A stretch of DNA of 24,770 nucleotides from Candidatus Dechloromonas phosphorivorans (GCA_016709495.1 JADJMS010000054.1:1-24770), one strand, 5' to 3'. Shown: positions 8,585 to 18,715, numbered from the stretch's first letter. A program made the numbers and translations. The notes: generated from the letters alone by a model not told the origin.

Positions 8585-9694
8585 TCAGGCTTCCGTGTTC
8601 TCTGAAGAGGGCGCCGGTGAGTTTAGCTGCGCCCCTTTGCTGACCAGTTGCTGTAACAGGCTCAAGGTGGTGGTATTGATCTTTTCGAGTTGCAGAAGGC
8701 TGCGCTCCAGGCGCGCCAGACGTTCACCAAATTGCTCGATGCTCAGCCCGGCGAGAACGGCGGCCGGATCTTCAAACTCTTCACCATCAGTATTAAAGCG
8801 TGGCAGATTGAGATTGGTGTAGGGGTAGGGGGTCGACGGAACAGCCGGTGAATAGCCTGCAAAACTTTGCGTGCTGCCGCCGAGTGTTTCTTCATAAATC
8901 TCGCGGGCAACTTCTTCAACCTCGTTCGCATCGAACTCTTTGATACCGCTCAGATAACCCGACAACAACAGTCGATCGCAAACTGAATTGATCCGGCGTG
9001 GTATGCCCGCACTGGCCTTGAAAATGGCTTCGTATCCGGCTGGAAGAATGATCGGTGAACCAGTAGAGCCGGCACATTTCAGTCTATGATCAATATAGGC
9101 TTGGGTTTCCTGAACATCGAGTGGACCAATGTGGCACGCTGCAATGACACGTTGCCGGAACTGCATCATATGCGGGCTTTGCAAAATGCCCCGGAACTCA
9201 GGCTGGCCGATCAGGAAGCTCTGCAAAAGTGCGTGATTGCCATACTGGAAGTTGGAAAGCATGCGCAGTTCTTCGACAGCTCGCGCTGTCAGATTTTGCG
9301 CTTCATCAACCACCAGCAGGCAGCGTTTGCCTTTGCCGGTCATGCTGATCAAAAAGGCTTCCAGGGACATCAAAATGTCGGACTTGGAAACATCCTTGGT
9401 GCGCAAACCAAATGCCGCACCGACTAGGCGCAGTGTGTCATCGGCATCCAGCTGGGTGCTGACCAGATTTGCGGCAATGACTTTTTCTGAATCAAGACTT
9501 TCAAGCAAGCCGCGCACAATCGTGGTTTTGCCGGCACCGACTTCCCCGGTGATAACAATAAACCCTTCATTTTGGTGCATGCCATATTCAAGATAGGCGG
9601 TGGCACGACGGTGCTGCTTGCTACCGAAGTAAAAGGTGGGATCCGGGTTTAGCTGGAATGGCTTGCTGTTCAAGCCGTAATAAGCTTCGTACAT
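8585..9694 (-). CDS. XrtA-locus AAA+ ATPase, ExeA-like (TIGR03015-like)
   Basis: ExeA/GspA-type AAA ATPase found in PEP-CTERM polysaccharide loci and presumed to energise assembly or secretion. 369 residues. The N-terminus MYEAYYGLNSKPFQLNPDP is the ExeA-family signature. Walker A is GEVGAGKTT (50-58), Walker B CLLVVDEAQN (125-134), sensor region LSNFQYGN, and an arginine-finger-like GIPRRINSVCDRLLL lies near 250. The C-terminal ~100 residues are proline-rich and then helical (LSIEQFGERLARLERSLLQL), possibly a coiled coil for oligomerisation. No transmembrane segment is obvious. It starts 4 bases after the beta-barrel stop. Intact. Confidence 0.92.
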   Translation of the reverse strand: MYEAYYGLNSKPFQLNPDPTFYFGSKQHRRATAYLEYGMHQNEGFIVITGEVGAGKTTIVRGLLESLDSEKVIAANLVSTQLDADDTLRLVGAAFGLRTKDVSKSDILMSLEAFLISMTGKGKRCLLVVDEAQNLTARAVEELRMLSNFQYGNHALLQSFLIGQPEFRGILQSPHMMQFRQRVIAACHIGPLDVQETQAYIDHRLKCAGSTGSPIILPAGYEAIFKASAGIPRRINSVCDRLLLSGYLSGIKEFDANEVEEVAREIYEETLGGSTQSFAGYSPAVPSTPYPYTNLNLPRFNTDGEEFEDPAAVLAGLSIEQFGERLARLERSLLQLEKINTTTLSLLQQLVSKGAQLNSPAPSSENTEA

Positions 9695-9698
9695 ACGC

Positions 9699-11377
9699 TC
9701 AATAAACGAAAGAAACCGTCCCTAGCAGGGCGTTTTCTGTATAGGGATTAGTTGGGCTCTCAAACTCGGTGCGGCGAGCACTCAAAGAACCTGTCGTCTT
9801 GGCACCCAGTTTGGTTGAGGCATTTACCAGGTAGGTTGTTGTTGTCGTCTTTAAATTTCCATTCCCGGTCACGCTGCTGCTACCTTTACTTTCCTGGCGT
9901 GAAACAAGTGCATTTAGATTGGAAAGTTCACTAAGACGATGCGCAAAATTTACACTGGCTCCTTGCTGCTTGACCATAGTTGCTTGCGAAAAGTCATCAT
10001 TGCTTGCTTGGGCTGCCAATACGGATTGGCGTTCCGTCCGATTAAGAACCACCGTGATTGAATTTCGGGCACCAAATGTAGCGAGTGTCAGATCCTGGCG
10101 GCGCTGGACTGTGGCACGAGCTGACAGAAAACTGCTTGTAACCTGAGTATTTGGAGAAACACCGCTTTGGGCAAGCACGGCGTTGACTGCATTGGCAACA
10201 GCTGAGTCTTTAACCGCCGGATCCATGCTAGCGTAGGGTTCGATATTTGAATAAATCTGGTAATAAAGATCGTAGACCGTACCCAATCCGGTTGATGAGA
10301 ACTGATTTGGCAGAACTGAAACATCACGCGTGTCAGAAATACGGATACTGCTTCTCGGAAGGCGGTGACTGAAACTGAAGTTATGGCCATCGCCAAAGAA
10401 ACGACGTTCCTGAAGCCAGAAATCTGCGTACGCTCGGTGGGGTTCCAGTCGAAACCGTAACCATTCGTTGAATTAGTTTCATGGTTCAACGATGCGTAGT
10501 TGTTTCTTTCCTGACCACCGCTCAAGGAAAATCTGAGTTGCGGGAGAACGGAATAAGTGAGCATGGCGCGAATGCGTTCGGCATCGGTGTCGCGGCCCCG
10601 ACTGTAATCTGTGCTCTGCTGGCTTGTATCTATCGTCCATTTCAGTTTCTGAAATGGCGTGCTGCCACGCAATTGACCGACCCACTCTGAAATATTTGTG
10701 TCAGAAACAATCGATGCATCGGAACGAGTTGTGGACAGGTTGTAGCGCAGCAAATAATCCACCAAGCCACCCATCTGGCCACGAATGTATGGCGAAATCC
10801 GATAACTAGCGGTTTCAGTACTGTTATTGTTGATTGTGCTGGCGCTTGTTGATTGTGCTCCAAAAGCAGAAATGGTTTGTTGAGTTATAAAGCCGCTGAA
10901 ATCAACGAAAAACCAGTTGTCGATAGCTTCCAGGGTGCCAAAGGTATTCAACGAGTTCTGCGATCGATTGTAGTCCGGTTCCTTTGCGTAAAACTGCCCA
11001 CGCAAGGTGTAATCAAGGTAAGCCTTTAATTTCGCTGTTTTCGCCTCAACGCGAATTCCTGGAGCAATTTCGGTAATTAGGTCACTTTGCTTGCCATTAT
11101 TGACACGATTGACATTGACGTTATCTGACAGCGTTTCAGTCAGCGTAACGCGAGGTTTGATCACCCACTCGCGCCCTTGATTACCGGCACCTTCTGCCTC
11201 CTTAGCTGGCGGTGTGCCAGCCCCAGAAGTCGCGCCGACAACTGATGTGGTCGAAAATCCTGTGCTACCCCCAGTAGTTGGCGCACCAGAAATTGAGCTC
11301 TGCGAAAAAGCGACAGTGCTCAGGCAAGCCAAAATCGCCCCCGACACAGGCCGATAATTACTGCCTTTAATTTTCAT
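9699..11377 (-). CDS. PEP-CTERM-locus outer-membrane beta-barrel (TIGR03016-like), one frameshift
   Basis: Predicted outer-membrane barrel of exosortase A loci, possibly the export channel for the polysaccharide (inference). The signal peptide runs from MKIKGSNYRPVSGAILACLS to about FSQS. Then a low-complexity Ser/Gly/Thr linker, WVIKPRVTLTETLSDNVNV and alternating aromatic strands such as YLLRYNLSTTRSDASI. The frame breaks near 10411-10416: GFDWNPTERTQISGF is followed one frame over by QERRFFGDGHNFSFSHR. Adding one base restores a ~559-residue protein ending NALLGTVSFVY, with an aromatic C-terminus typical of barrels. Starts at 11383 and 11377 are both possible and lie inside the tyrosine-rich tail codons of the kinase gene, so translation is coupled. 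Confidence 0.85.
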
Positions 11378-12283
11378 TACCATATCCGTAGCCATACCCA
11401 TAGCCGTATCCATCGCTTGCTGCCTGGCGCGACTGATTGAGAACCATCATTTTTACCGGGCAAGCTTCAATCGTTGCTACTGCTTGTAATACCGCAGCCT
11501 GTGCTGTATTACCGGCGTTAACCACCATGACAATCTGTCCCATATGGGTGGCAATTACGCGAGATTCAGTGGTCAACAACAGGGGCGGTGAATCAAAAAT
11601 AATAATGCGATCGCTGTAGCGGCTGGCCATATCATCGAGTAGTCGAACCATGGCATCGCTGGCCAGAAGCTCGGTGGCGCGTGGGTGCTGTGTGCCACTT
11701 GGCAAAATCGAGAGCTTCTCAATATTGGTGCGCATCAAAACGCTGGAAATATCGACAGAGTTTTGGCAACAACGTCCAAGAGGCCTGGGGCGGGTGGTAG
11801 CCCCAGCATATTCAAAACAGAAGGACGAGCCACATCGGCATCAACCAGCATGACGGTATTGTCAAGTTCCATTGCAATACTGATGGCAAGATTGATCGCC
11901 GTAAAGCTCTTTCCCTCACCAGGTAAGGCGCTGGTTATCATGATCAAATTGCCATTATTAATTGGTGCGCCACCTTTACCCATGGCGTTGGCAATTAGTG
12001 GCCGTTTGATAACTCGGAACTCATCTGCCAACTGGCTACGCATGGCGTGCGGAACGAGTAGACCCGAAGCGGCAATCGCTTCTAGGTTTAATTCAATACG
12101 TTTGACTGGAGCAGCTTGAGGTTGGGCAGCCTGAGGCGCAGGAAGCTCCTTAGGAGTACTTTGTTTTGCATTGACAGGGGGCTGAATTGATACCGGCGCC
12201 GGTATGAATTCGTCTTCAGGTAATTCAACACCCGCTTGCCGAAGTTGCTCCAGACGTTTGGCAGCTTGTTCAATTAGGCTCAT
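11367..12283 (-). CDS. XrtA-locus BY-kinase (tyrosine autokinase, TIGR03018-like), one frameshift
   Basis: Bacterial tyrosine kinase that cycles with the chain-length determinant to control polysaccharide polymerisation and export. Walker A is SALPGEGKSF (118-127), Walker A' VMLVDADVARPS, Walker B IIIFDSPPLLL. The C-terminus is a tyrosine cluster of five alternating Gly-Tyr pairs before NEN, the autophosphorylation tail. The frame breaks in TTTT 11761-11764: after GLLDVVAK the kinase continues one frame over as SVDISSVLMRTNIEKL. One additional A gives a 305-residue protein, normal for the family. It carries no membrane domain of its own; the transmembrane activator is the adjacent gene. A clear AGGAG at 12292-12296, overlapping the end of the chain-length gene, sets the start. 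Confidence 0.88.
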
Positions 12284-12286
12284 TGA

Positions 12287-13848
12287 TTAAGCTCCTGCCG
12301 TGCGTTGTGCAAAAAAGGTGAGAAGCGCAATACCAGCTCCATAGGCGATGACCAATCCGGCCGTGGCGATCAGGAAGCGGCGCAAACTGGCTTTTTCCTT
12401 CAATCGACGCGTTTCATTATGGATTAACGAAACCGTGCCAAGCAATGGGAGGCCGGTCGCATCACGCAGTGATTTTCCATCAAAGAATACAGGTCGCAGC
12501 TGGCTGACCACGAATGCAGCAAAAGCCCAGCAACCAGTGCTAAAACAAGACCGCCCGGTAATAACAACAAGCGATTTGGCGCAACAGGATTTTTTGATGA
12601 ACGTGGCGGATCAATCAGGCGAAAATCGGCAATCGAACCAGCAGACTCCAGATCGCCAGACAGCTCGGCAGATTCGCGACGACCAACCAACTGTTCATAG
12701 TTTTTCTTGTGAATGTCGTAGTCACGATTGAGCTGAGTAAATTCCGCCTCAATTTGTGGCATCGTTTTCATCTGCTCTCTTTGACGTGCCTGACGGCTCT
12801 CGTACTCTGCAACACGGGTCCGCAGTGAGGCAACCGTCGCATCTGCATTCGCCAAAGAGCGCTTGAGTTCCATGCTGGCTGCACCGCTACCGGCCAATAA
12901 AGAGGGATTGTTCGCTGCTGCTTTACGCAGATCGGCGACTTCCTTGCGCTTTTGTTCCTCAAGCTCTTTGATGACACGACGAGTATTCACAACATCGGGA
13001 TGCTGTTCAGTGTACTTTTGTAGCAGGGTATCGAGATTGCGTTTCTGAGCATCAATCCGGCTATCAAGTTCCGGCATCGAAACACTGGACACGCCATCCG
13101 GATCGCCTGGTCTTCCCTGGTTGTCACCGAGAATTTGACGCTTGAGCGCCTCACGGGAATTCTCTGCTTCACGTAGTTCCAAGCGTGCCTGGCTCAACAG
13201 GTTGCCATTCTCGGCAAGTCGACCCAACGAGTCTTTTCCTTCGCCAGACTGAAGATCCATGTTGCGCAGCTTGAACTCTTTCAGGCGGGTTTCGGCTTCC
13301 TGTAGCTTCTTTTCGTAGCCTTTGATCTGTTCGTCGATGAATTTGCGGGCGGATTCTGAATCCTGTCGTTTATCACCAAGGCTGGATTCTACAAAAATGG
13401 AAACCAACGCCTGTACGACTCGTTGTGCCGTCGCCGGGTCTGTGCTGCGATAGGCGAGGGTGTATAAATTGTCGCGGCCGATACTTTGAATTTTAAGTTC
13501 TTTGGTCAGTTGTTCGATCAGCGCTTCCTGCTCGGCTTTGCCCTTGAGATTCAGGTCAAGGTCAGCCATGCGCACCAGTTTTTCAACATTCGGCCGGCTG
13601 ATCAAGGTCCTGCTAAGCATCATGACTTGCTGTTCGACATTGGGCTGAACAGCAAGGCCGGACATCAATGGTTTCAGAATTGATTGAGTATCCACGAAAA
13701 TCCGGGCGGATGCCTCGTATTTGTCCGGAATGCGCAGAATGACGCCAGCTGCAATAGCCCCAACGACCCACGCAACAAGCATCCCAAGTCGACGATGCTT
13801 CCAGGTTGCGCGCAGGATCACCAAGGCTTGGCGGAGAATTTCTTCCAT
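12287..13848 (-). CDS. chain-length determinant (Wzz/GNVR type, TIGR03007-like), one frameshift
   Basis: Inner-membrane polysaccharide co-polymerase that sets chain length and activates the neighbouring kinase. First membrane segment around residues 20-38 (LGMLVAWVVGAIAAGVIL). The periplasmic Wzz domain follows with YEASARIFVDTQSILKPL, then a long coiled coil (KGYEKKLQEAETRLKEFKLR), the GNVR-like region FTQLNRDYDIHKKNYEQLV, and the C-terminal RLIDPPRSSKNPVAPNRLL before the second membrane segment. The frame breaks in AAAA 12521-12524; one extra base restores VVSQLRPVFFDGKSLRDA and a last membrane segment, giving about 520 residues. It ends 3 bases before the kinase start. Unlike the classical Wzz it has a third C-terminal hydrophobic stretch (residues ~490-510). 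Confidence 0.88.
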
Positions 13849-13913
13849 CTATTTACCCAAGCTAAGAACCGCACCGGAACAAACCGGTTGCGGTTTTATA
13901 AAGTTACAAAAAA

Positions 13914-14540
13914 TCAGAACCAGCTTTGCGGGATGATCAACACATCACCCGGTTTCATTTCGACATTGGCCGACACATCGCCGTGTTTGACTAAATCCTT
14001 TAGGCGAACACTGTATTGGGCGTTTTTCTCTGAAGTACGAAGGATGGTTGCACGGTTGCCATCAGCGAAATCAGTAATGCCACCAACGGCAATCATGACG
14101 TCAAGCATTGTCATTTTTTGCTTGTAAGCCAGAATTTGTGGCTTGGCTGCTTCGCCAATCACGCGAATCTGTTCGCTATACGGCCCTACAAAGCCAGTAA
14201 CAATGACAGTTACCACGGGGTCCCGAATGAATTTACCGAGTTCCTTCTCGATATCTCGTGCCAAAGCAGTTGAATCTTTGCCCATGGCATTCAAATCATC
14301 AATCAAAGGTGAGGAAATTTTGCCATCAGGACGAACTGGGACAGTCATAGAGAGCTCTGGATTACGCCAGACCACAATATTGAGGTTGTCGCCAGGGCCA
14401 ATGATGTAGCTATAGGCATCCGAAGCGGCAGCTGAAGGTGCAGGTGGGTGGCTGGTGGCGCAAGCAGCCAAGGTCAAGGAGGCAGCAATGGCAAGGAGCC
14501 ATTTTGAACCAGAGAAAGCGACAGAACAAATTTTAAGCAT
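13914..14540 (-). CDS. XrtA-system polysaccharide export lipoprotein (Wza-like, TIGR03027)
   Basis: Outer-membrane polysaccharide export (OPX) protein, 208 residues, the short Wza-like form of exosortase loci. Signal peptide with lipobox LAAC places lipidated Cys27. The Poly_export domain begins YIIGPGDNLNIVVWRNPELS, continues VPVRPDGKISSPLIDDL and FIRDPVVTVIV, and is followed by an SLBB-type segment (RVIGEAAKPQILAYKQKMT, MIAVGGITDFADGNRATI) and GDVLIIPQSWF. Shine-Dalgarno GAGGG lies about 9 bases before the ATG. It is the first gene of the polysaccharide operon and is 65 bases from the chain-length gene. Intact. Confidence 0.93.
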   Translation of the reverse strand: MLKICSVAFSGSKWLLAIAASLTLAACATSHPPAPSAAASDAYSYIIGPGDNLNIVVWRNPELSMTVPVRPDGKISSPLIDDLNAMGKDSTALARDIEKELGKFIRDPVVTVIVTGFVGPYSEQIRVIGEAAKPQILAYKQKMTMLDVMIAVGGITDFADGNRATILRTSEKNAQYSVRLKDLVKHGDVSANVEMKPGDVLIIPQSWF

Positions 14541-14669
14541 ATATTTTCCCTCAATCAGGTTGCAGGCTACACCTGCCCGAGTAAATCAACAGGGCATAAT
14601 GATAGCGGAAACGGAGCGATATTACCTTGAAACAAAGAGTCAGACTGAGGAACTAATTCACGGCTAGGC

Positions 14670-15892
14670 TCAGACACCATGCCGAAGCGCCTCAACAATA
14701 TCAAGTTGTGCTGCCTTTCTGGCTGGCATGATGGTGGCAAGAAAAGCAGCAACAAAACCAATCGCCCCAGCAGTTAAAACTGAAGCCAGCTCCAGTCGGA
14801 TGAGCGCGGTGTAACCAAGGTTGGCATTGGGCGGTGGGGGCATAGGGATGCCTATGGCGGAAATGCCAAGCGCGGCCAGGCAACCCAGCGCCATACCAAT
14901 GAGCGCGCCAAAAGTGCCCAGACAAAGGCTTTCAAGCATGATTAGTTTGAATACGGTATCCGAGCGATTGCCCACGGCCAACATGGTGCCAAATTCTCGG
15001 TGCGTTCAAACAAGGTCGTTGACGCTGTTAATCACGCTGAGTAGCACCATGACCAAAATGATCAAGCGCAAAACACCAAATTGCCGATCATAAAGCTCAA
15101 CAGTTTTTTCGTAAAAATCGGACAGTTCGTTCCAGCCGACAATTTGTAGCCATCTTTAAAAAATCGCTGTTTTAGCGCGTTGAACGCCACAGATGTGTCT
15201 TCCGTATGATCAAGCATAACTACGATTAAATGTGCTCCCTCTGTATCCATTAAGTTTTTTGCAGCTTCGAGTGGGATTCTCACTGCGCGTGAGTCAAATT
15301 CCTTAGAGAAGCTTTGAAAAACACCGACAAGCTCAAAATCAAGAGTATTAACGGCACCTGCAGCAAGTGTGATAACTAAAGTGACGCGATCGCCAACTTT
15401 TAGGCCGAGAGATTTCGCGACACCTTGACCAATGACTATGCCATCATGGTCAGTGTTTTTAAGGGAGCGACCTTCTACAAACTGCATATAGGTACCCATA
15501 CTGGCTTCGGCGTCTGGCTCTATGCTCTCGCCGATGATGCCAAGATCACGTTTTCCGTTATTGAGTGTTCCCGTAAAGCCCAGTCGGGCCATAGTAAGGT
15601 TTGCATTGGGTGCTGCTTTCTGAATGTCTGCTTTGAGTTGATCTGGCTTTTCAATCAGGTATTTTTCCGGGGCGCGGGTTTTGCCTTCACGATAGCCCTC
15701 GCGCGTTACTTGAATGTGGCCAGTTTGCGAATGAATGATTGCTTCGCCCAGTTGAATAAAAATATCCTGAACAAACCCACCAACAAGTATCAAACCTGCA
15801 ACGCCAATTGCAATTGCCGCAAGCGTAGCGGCTGAGCGAGCGCGTTGGCGGAGAATATTTCTTATCGCCAGAGAGAAAAGACTATGGGCCAT
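14670..15892 (-). pseudogene. FtsX/LolE-type ABC permease, second of a pair (frame lesions)
   Basis: Inner-membrane permease of the MacB/LolC-E superfamily (type VII ABC): N-terminal membrane segment (LAAIAIGVAGLILVGGFVQ), a ~230-residue periplasmic domain (GHIQVTREGYREGK, DHDGIVIGQGVAKSLGLKVG, FQSFSKEFDSRAVRIPL), then three C-terminal segments with the FtsX domain and GIPMPPPPNANLGY. The frame is lost near 15143 (one A missing: YKIVGWNELSDFY expected), and a TGA at 15006-15008 sits where the family has the FERTREFGT motif, with about three bases missing locally. The repaired length is about 408 residues, near its neighbour's 407. Its ATG directly follows the other permease's TAA. The LolD-like ATPase at 21312-22072 is the likely partner. 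Ends TIMPARKAAQLDIVEALRH. Confidence 0.87.
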
Positions 15893-17115
15893 TTATTGAT
15901 TACAACGTAGTGCGTCAACAATGTTCATGCGACTTGCTCGCCATGCCGGCATAACACTAGCGAGTAGCGTAGTAACGAAGGCCAGTAACAGCGCATCAAT
16001 TGCCAAAGTGCTACTAACAGAATCTGACCGGTATAACCACGCGCCATGCCAGGTGGTGGAGGCATAGGAATGCCGATCGCAGAAATAACGGCACCTAATG
16101 CGTAGCCAAGGCTTATGCCAATTAGTCCTCCGGCAATGCCCAGCATGACGCCTTCCAGCAAAAAAAGTCGCAGGATTTCACTGCTGCGAACACCAAGGGC
16201 AAGGCTTGTGCCAATCTCCGTGGTGCGTTCAAGCACGCTCATGGTTTGCGTGTTTGAAATGGTCAAAATAATAATTAAACCAATGATGATTTTGACGACA
16301 TCGACTTGTTTGGAAAACAAAACAACAGTTTTGTTGTAAAAGTCGGCAAGCTCTGTCCACGAAACGATCTGGAAGTCCTTGGGCAGCAGACTAGGGCGTA
16401 TTGCTTCGATTGTTCCCGTAGTCAATTCGGTATTGTTCAGCAAGGCAACCCATGAGGTTGCACCGCTAACGCGCATCAATTTGCGTGCAAGAGGAATTGG
16501 TAGCCGAAGTGCAGTGTCGTCATATTCCTTGTAGATGGTGAAAAATGTACCAGCTACCGTCACTTCTATGGCGTTGGCGCTACCATTGGCAGCTGTTCCG
16601 AGCAGCACAATCGAGTCACCTGGCTTTACCCCCAGACTCTTGGCAAGGCCTTCACCAAGAATGGCCGAGGTGTCATCCATGCTTTCGAGATCACGCCCAT
16701 CCTTGATCGTAATACGACTACTAATGGGGCGTTCGCGAACCGGGTCTATGCCTTCACCGGTAAATCCGACTGAAACATCGCCAAAGCTGGCTAACCCGCT
16801 AAACGCGAGGCGAGGCGTTATGCTGGTAACGCCCTCCGTGCTTCTTATCTTGTCTTCCTCAGCCGAAGTGCCGGGTAGCAGGTAGGCGTAAGGATCGGCA
16901 ATCCCTTTTTCAAAATAGCCGGGGCGAATAATCTGAATGTGGCCAAGTTGCGAGTGAATTGTTGCTTCCCGCATGTCGTGAAACACCCAATTAATAAAGC
17001 CACCAGCCAACAAAAAAGCAGTAACTCCGCCGGCCACCGTCAAAATCGCAACAAGTGTGCGATTCTTGTTGCGCGCCAGATTGCGAAAGGCGAGACGGAG
17101 CGAAGTTATCAACAT
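15893..17115 (-). CDS. FtsX/LolC-type ABC permease, first of a pair (one C-terminal frameshift)
   Basis: Paralogue of the next permease with the same architecture: one N-terminal membrane segment (LVAILTVAGGVTAFLLAGG), a large periplasmic domain (GHIQIIRPGYFEKG, GEGIDPVRERPIS, DDTSAILGEGLAKSLGVKPG, IVSWTELADFYNKTVV), then three FtsX-domain segments with VLERTTEIGTSLALG, the coupling-helix-like motif, and GIPMPPPPGMARGY. Near 16010-16016 the frame shifts by one base; the correct continuation is STLAIDALLLAFVTT to MPAWRASRMNIVDAL, ending TAA next to the following ATG. Corrected length is 407 residues. It begins 18 bases after the flavoprotein stop. Together the two permeases should form a LolCE-like heterodimer. 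Confidence 0.9.
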
Positions 17116-17133
17116 GAGAGGGTCTGCACTACA

Positions 17134-18672
17134 TCAATCTACGAGGTTGTACCTGCCGGGTGCAATGATGTTGTCGGGGTCGAACACATCCTTAAGCTTG
17201 CGAATTGTTCGCCAGTATTCGTTGTCCTGAACGATGTCTTTCATCATATCAGCCCGGGCACGGTACGGCTCTAGTCCGTGACGGCGGATGCATGCCAGCA
17301 TGTCATCAGCGCAACGATGGGCGCGCTCAACTTCCTCTGGTTGTGAACGATCAAAAAGCAGGTTGATGACGGCAACCATCGATGTCGGAGTTTCAATGTT
17401 CAGGGTCATGTAAAGCTTGTGTTGGTGACTAGCCGCAACAATCTCCAACTCGTCAATGACTTTGACAACGGCTTTGCCATCCAGTGGCAGAGCAGGGTTG
17501 ACGAACAACAAGCCGCAATTCGATTCATCCAGGGCTTTGGCAGGTAAGTCTGAGCGCCCGTATTTCCAAAGCAGATTGTCGATGGCAACATCGGTTGGAA
17601 TGCCCAATGCAAGTGCGTGAAGCGGACGTATGGAATGAATTGCCGCTGCATTGGCTCTAGCAAACGATATGAAGCGCAAGGCATGGGTTACAGCGTAACC
17701 AATATCGAGTAGTGTATCGGTGATCACCATGACGCGAGCGTAGCGACTAATACGTTGTTTGATTTCACGAATCGCTGCGCGTACCTGACCAGCATTGCCT
17801 GTGACCGCGGCCAGACTGGCCCATTCGTCAGGCGCTACGATGGAAATGGCGCGATCCGCTTCGGCAAGCGCTCTTTCTGGCGTGTAACCGCATTCAGTTT
17901 CTAAATAACGAGTGACGCCATAGGCAAGTGTTGATTGGGTGCGAGCCTTGTTGCCGATATGAGTAACAGAGGTCAGAAGGCCATCACGCTTGAGGCGTGC
18001 CAGTTCGTCGATAAAATCAGAGAGGTGACTGACGTCTATAAGAGCCATCGAGACGGCAACTTCTTTGGGGCGACGAGGAATCAGGCGGAAGCAGGCACTA
18101 GTAACAATGCCGAAATTACCTTGGAAAAACAAACCATCGAGAATTGGGCCTAGTCCATAGGGATGGCAGTGCGCCAGAGGAGATTGCTCGCCAAGGCGGC
18201 GAAATCCGGTTTGAATGACTTCGCCGGTTCCCGTTACGATTTCGAGACCAAAAATATCATCCTTGCGCGGGCCAAAGTAACCCACGCCACGATCAAGGGC
18301 GTTGCCTAGAATGCTGGTGTCGCGCCCAGCACCGGTGACGTTGAAGGTTAATTCAGGGCAGCGCTCTGTCAGAAAAGCTGACAACTGAGCTTGGGTAACG
18401 CCGGGTTCGATTACAGCAATCGGATTGTTCGTGGATATTTCATCAGCATTGAGGATGCGGTTCATGCGCGAGAGATCGATACCGATGTTGTCTTTCGTTA
18501 CTGGCGAGCGAGATCCGTAGCCCCAGTTCAGGCCGCTTGAGAACGGGTAGAGCGCTTGCCTGCTTTGCCGCGCTTCCAAGACCATGGTGCGAACTTCAGC
18601 GGTTGACCCTGGCTGGCGCGTTTCGTTTGTGTCATGCTGACAGCCGGTCACATTGAAATTTTCATCTGACAT
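17134..18672 (-). CDS. FAD-binding oxidoreductase, vanillyl-alcohol oxidase / p-cresol methylhydroxylase family
   Basis: 512-residue flavoprotein. The PCMH-type FAD domain shows RQALYPFSSGLNWGYGSRSP, NPIAVIEPGVTQAQL, GNALDRGVGYFGPRKDD and GLEIVTGTGEVIQTGF. Then GPILDGLFFQGNFGIVTSA, closely like 4-cresol dehydrogenase and vanillyl-alcohol oxidase, and the C-terminal cap domain with INLLFDRSQPEEVERA and DPDNIIAPGRY. Family members oxidise para-substituted phenols or related alcohols; the substrate here is unknown. The N-terminus is about 40 residues shorter than 4-cresol dehydrogenase. No signal peptide, so probably cytoplasmic. No cytochrome partner is nearby. It is 18 bases upstream of the permeases, suggesting that it modifies the compound they handle. 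A terminator precedes it. Intact. Confidence 0.88.
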   Translation of the reverse strand: MSDENFNVTGCQHDTNETRQPGSTAEVRTMVLEARQSRQALYPFSSGLNWGYGSRSPVTKDNIGIDLSRMNRILNADEISTNNPIAVIEPGVTQAQLSAFLTERCPELTFNVTGAGRDTSILGNALDRGVGYFGPRKDDIFGLEIVTGTGEVIQTGFRRLGEQSPLAHCHPYGLGPILDGLFFQGNFGIVTSACFRLIPRRPKEVAVSMALIDVSHLSDFIDELARLKRDGLLTSVTHIGNKARTQSTLAYGVTRYLETECGYTPERALAEADRAISIVAPDEWASLAAVTGNAGQVRAAIREIKQRISRYARVMVITDTLLDIGYAVTHALRFISFARANAAAIHSIRPLHALALGIPTDVAIDNLLWKYGRSDLPAKALDESNCGLLFVNPALPLDGKAVVKVIDELEIVAASHQHKLYMTLNIETPTSMVAVINLLFDRSQPEEVERAHRCADDMLACIRRHGLEPYRARADMMKDIVQDNEYWRTIRKLKDVFDPDNIIAPGRYNLVD

Positions 18673-18715
18673 TCTGAGACTTTCCCGTTGTAGGCTGTGA
18701 CGGAAATGATAGATG

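Noticed and set aside
14590..14635. A possible sigma-70 promoter (TATCAT as -10) before the export lipoprotein gene
   Set aside because: No acceptable -35 hexamer at 16-18 bases; too weak to annotate, although a promoter is expected in this gap.
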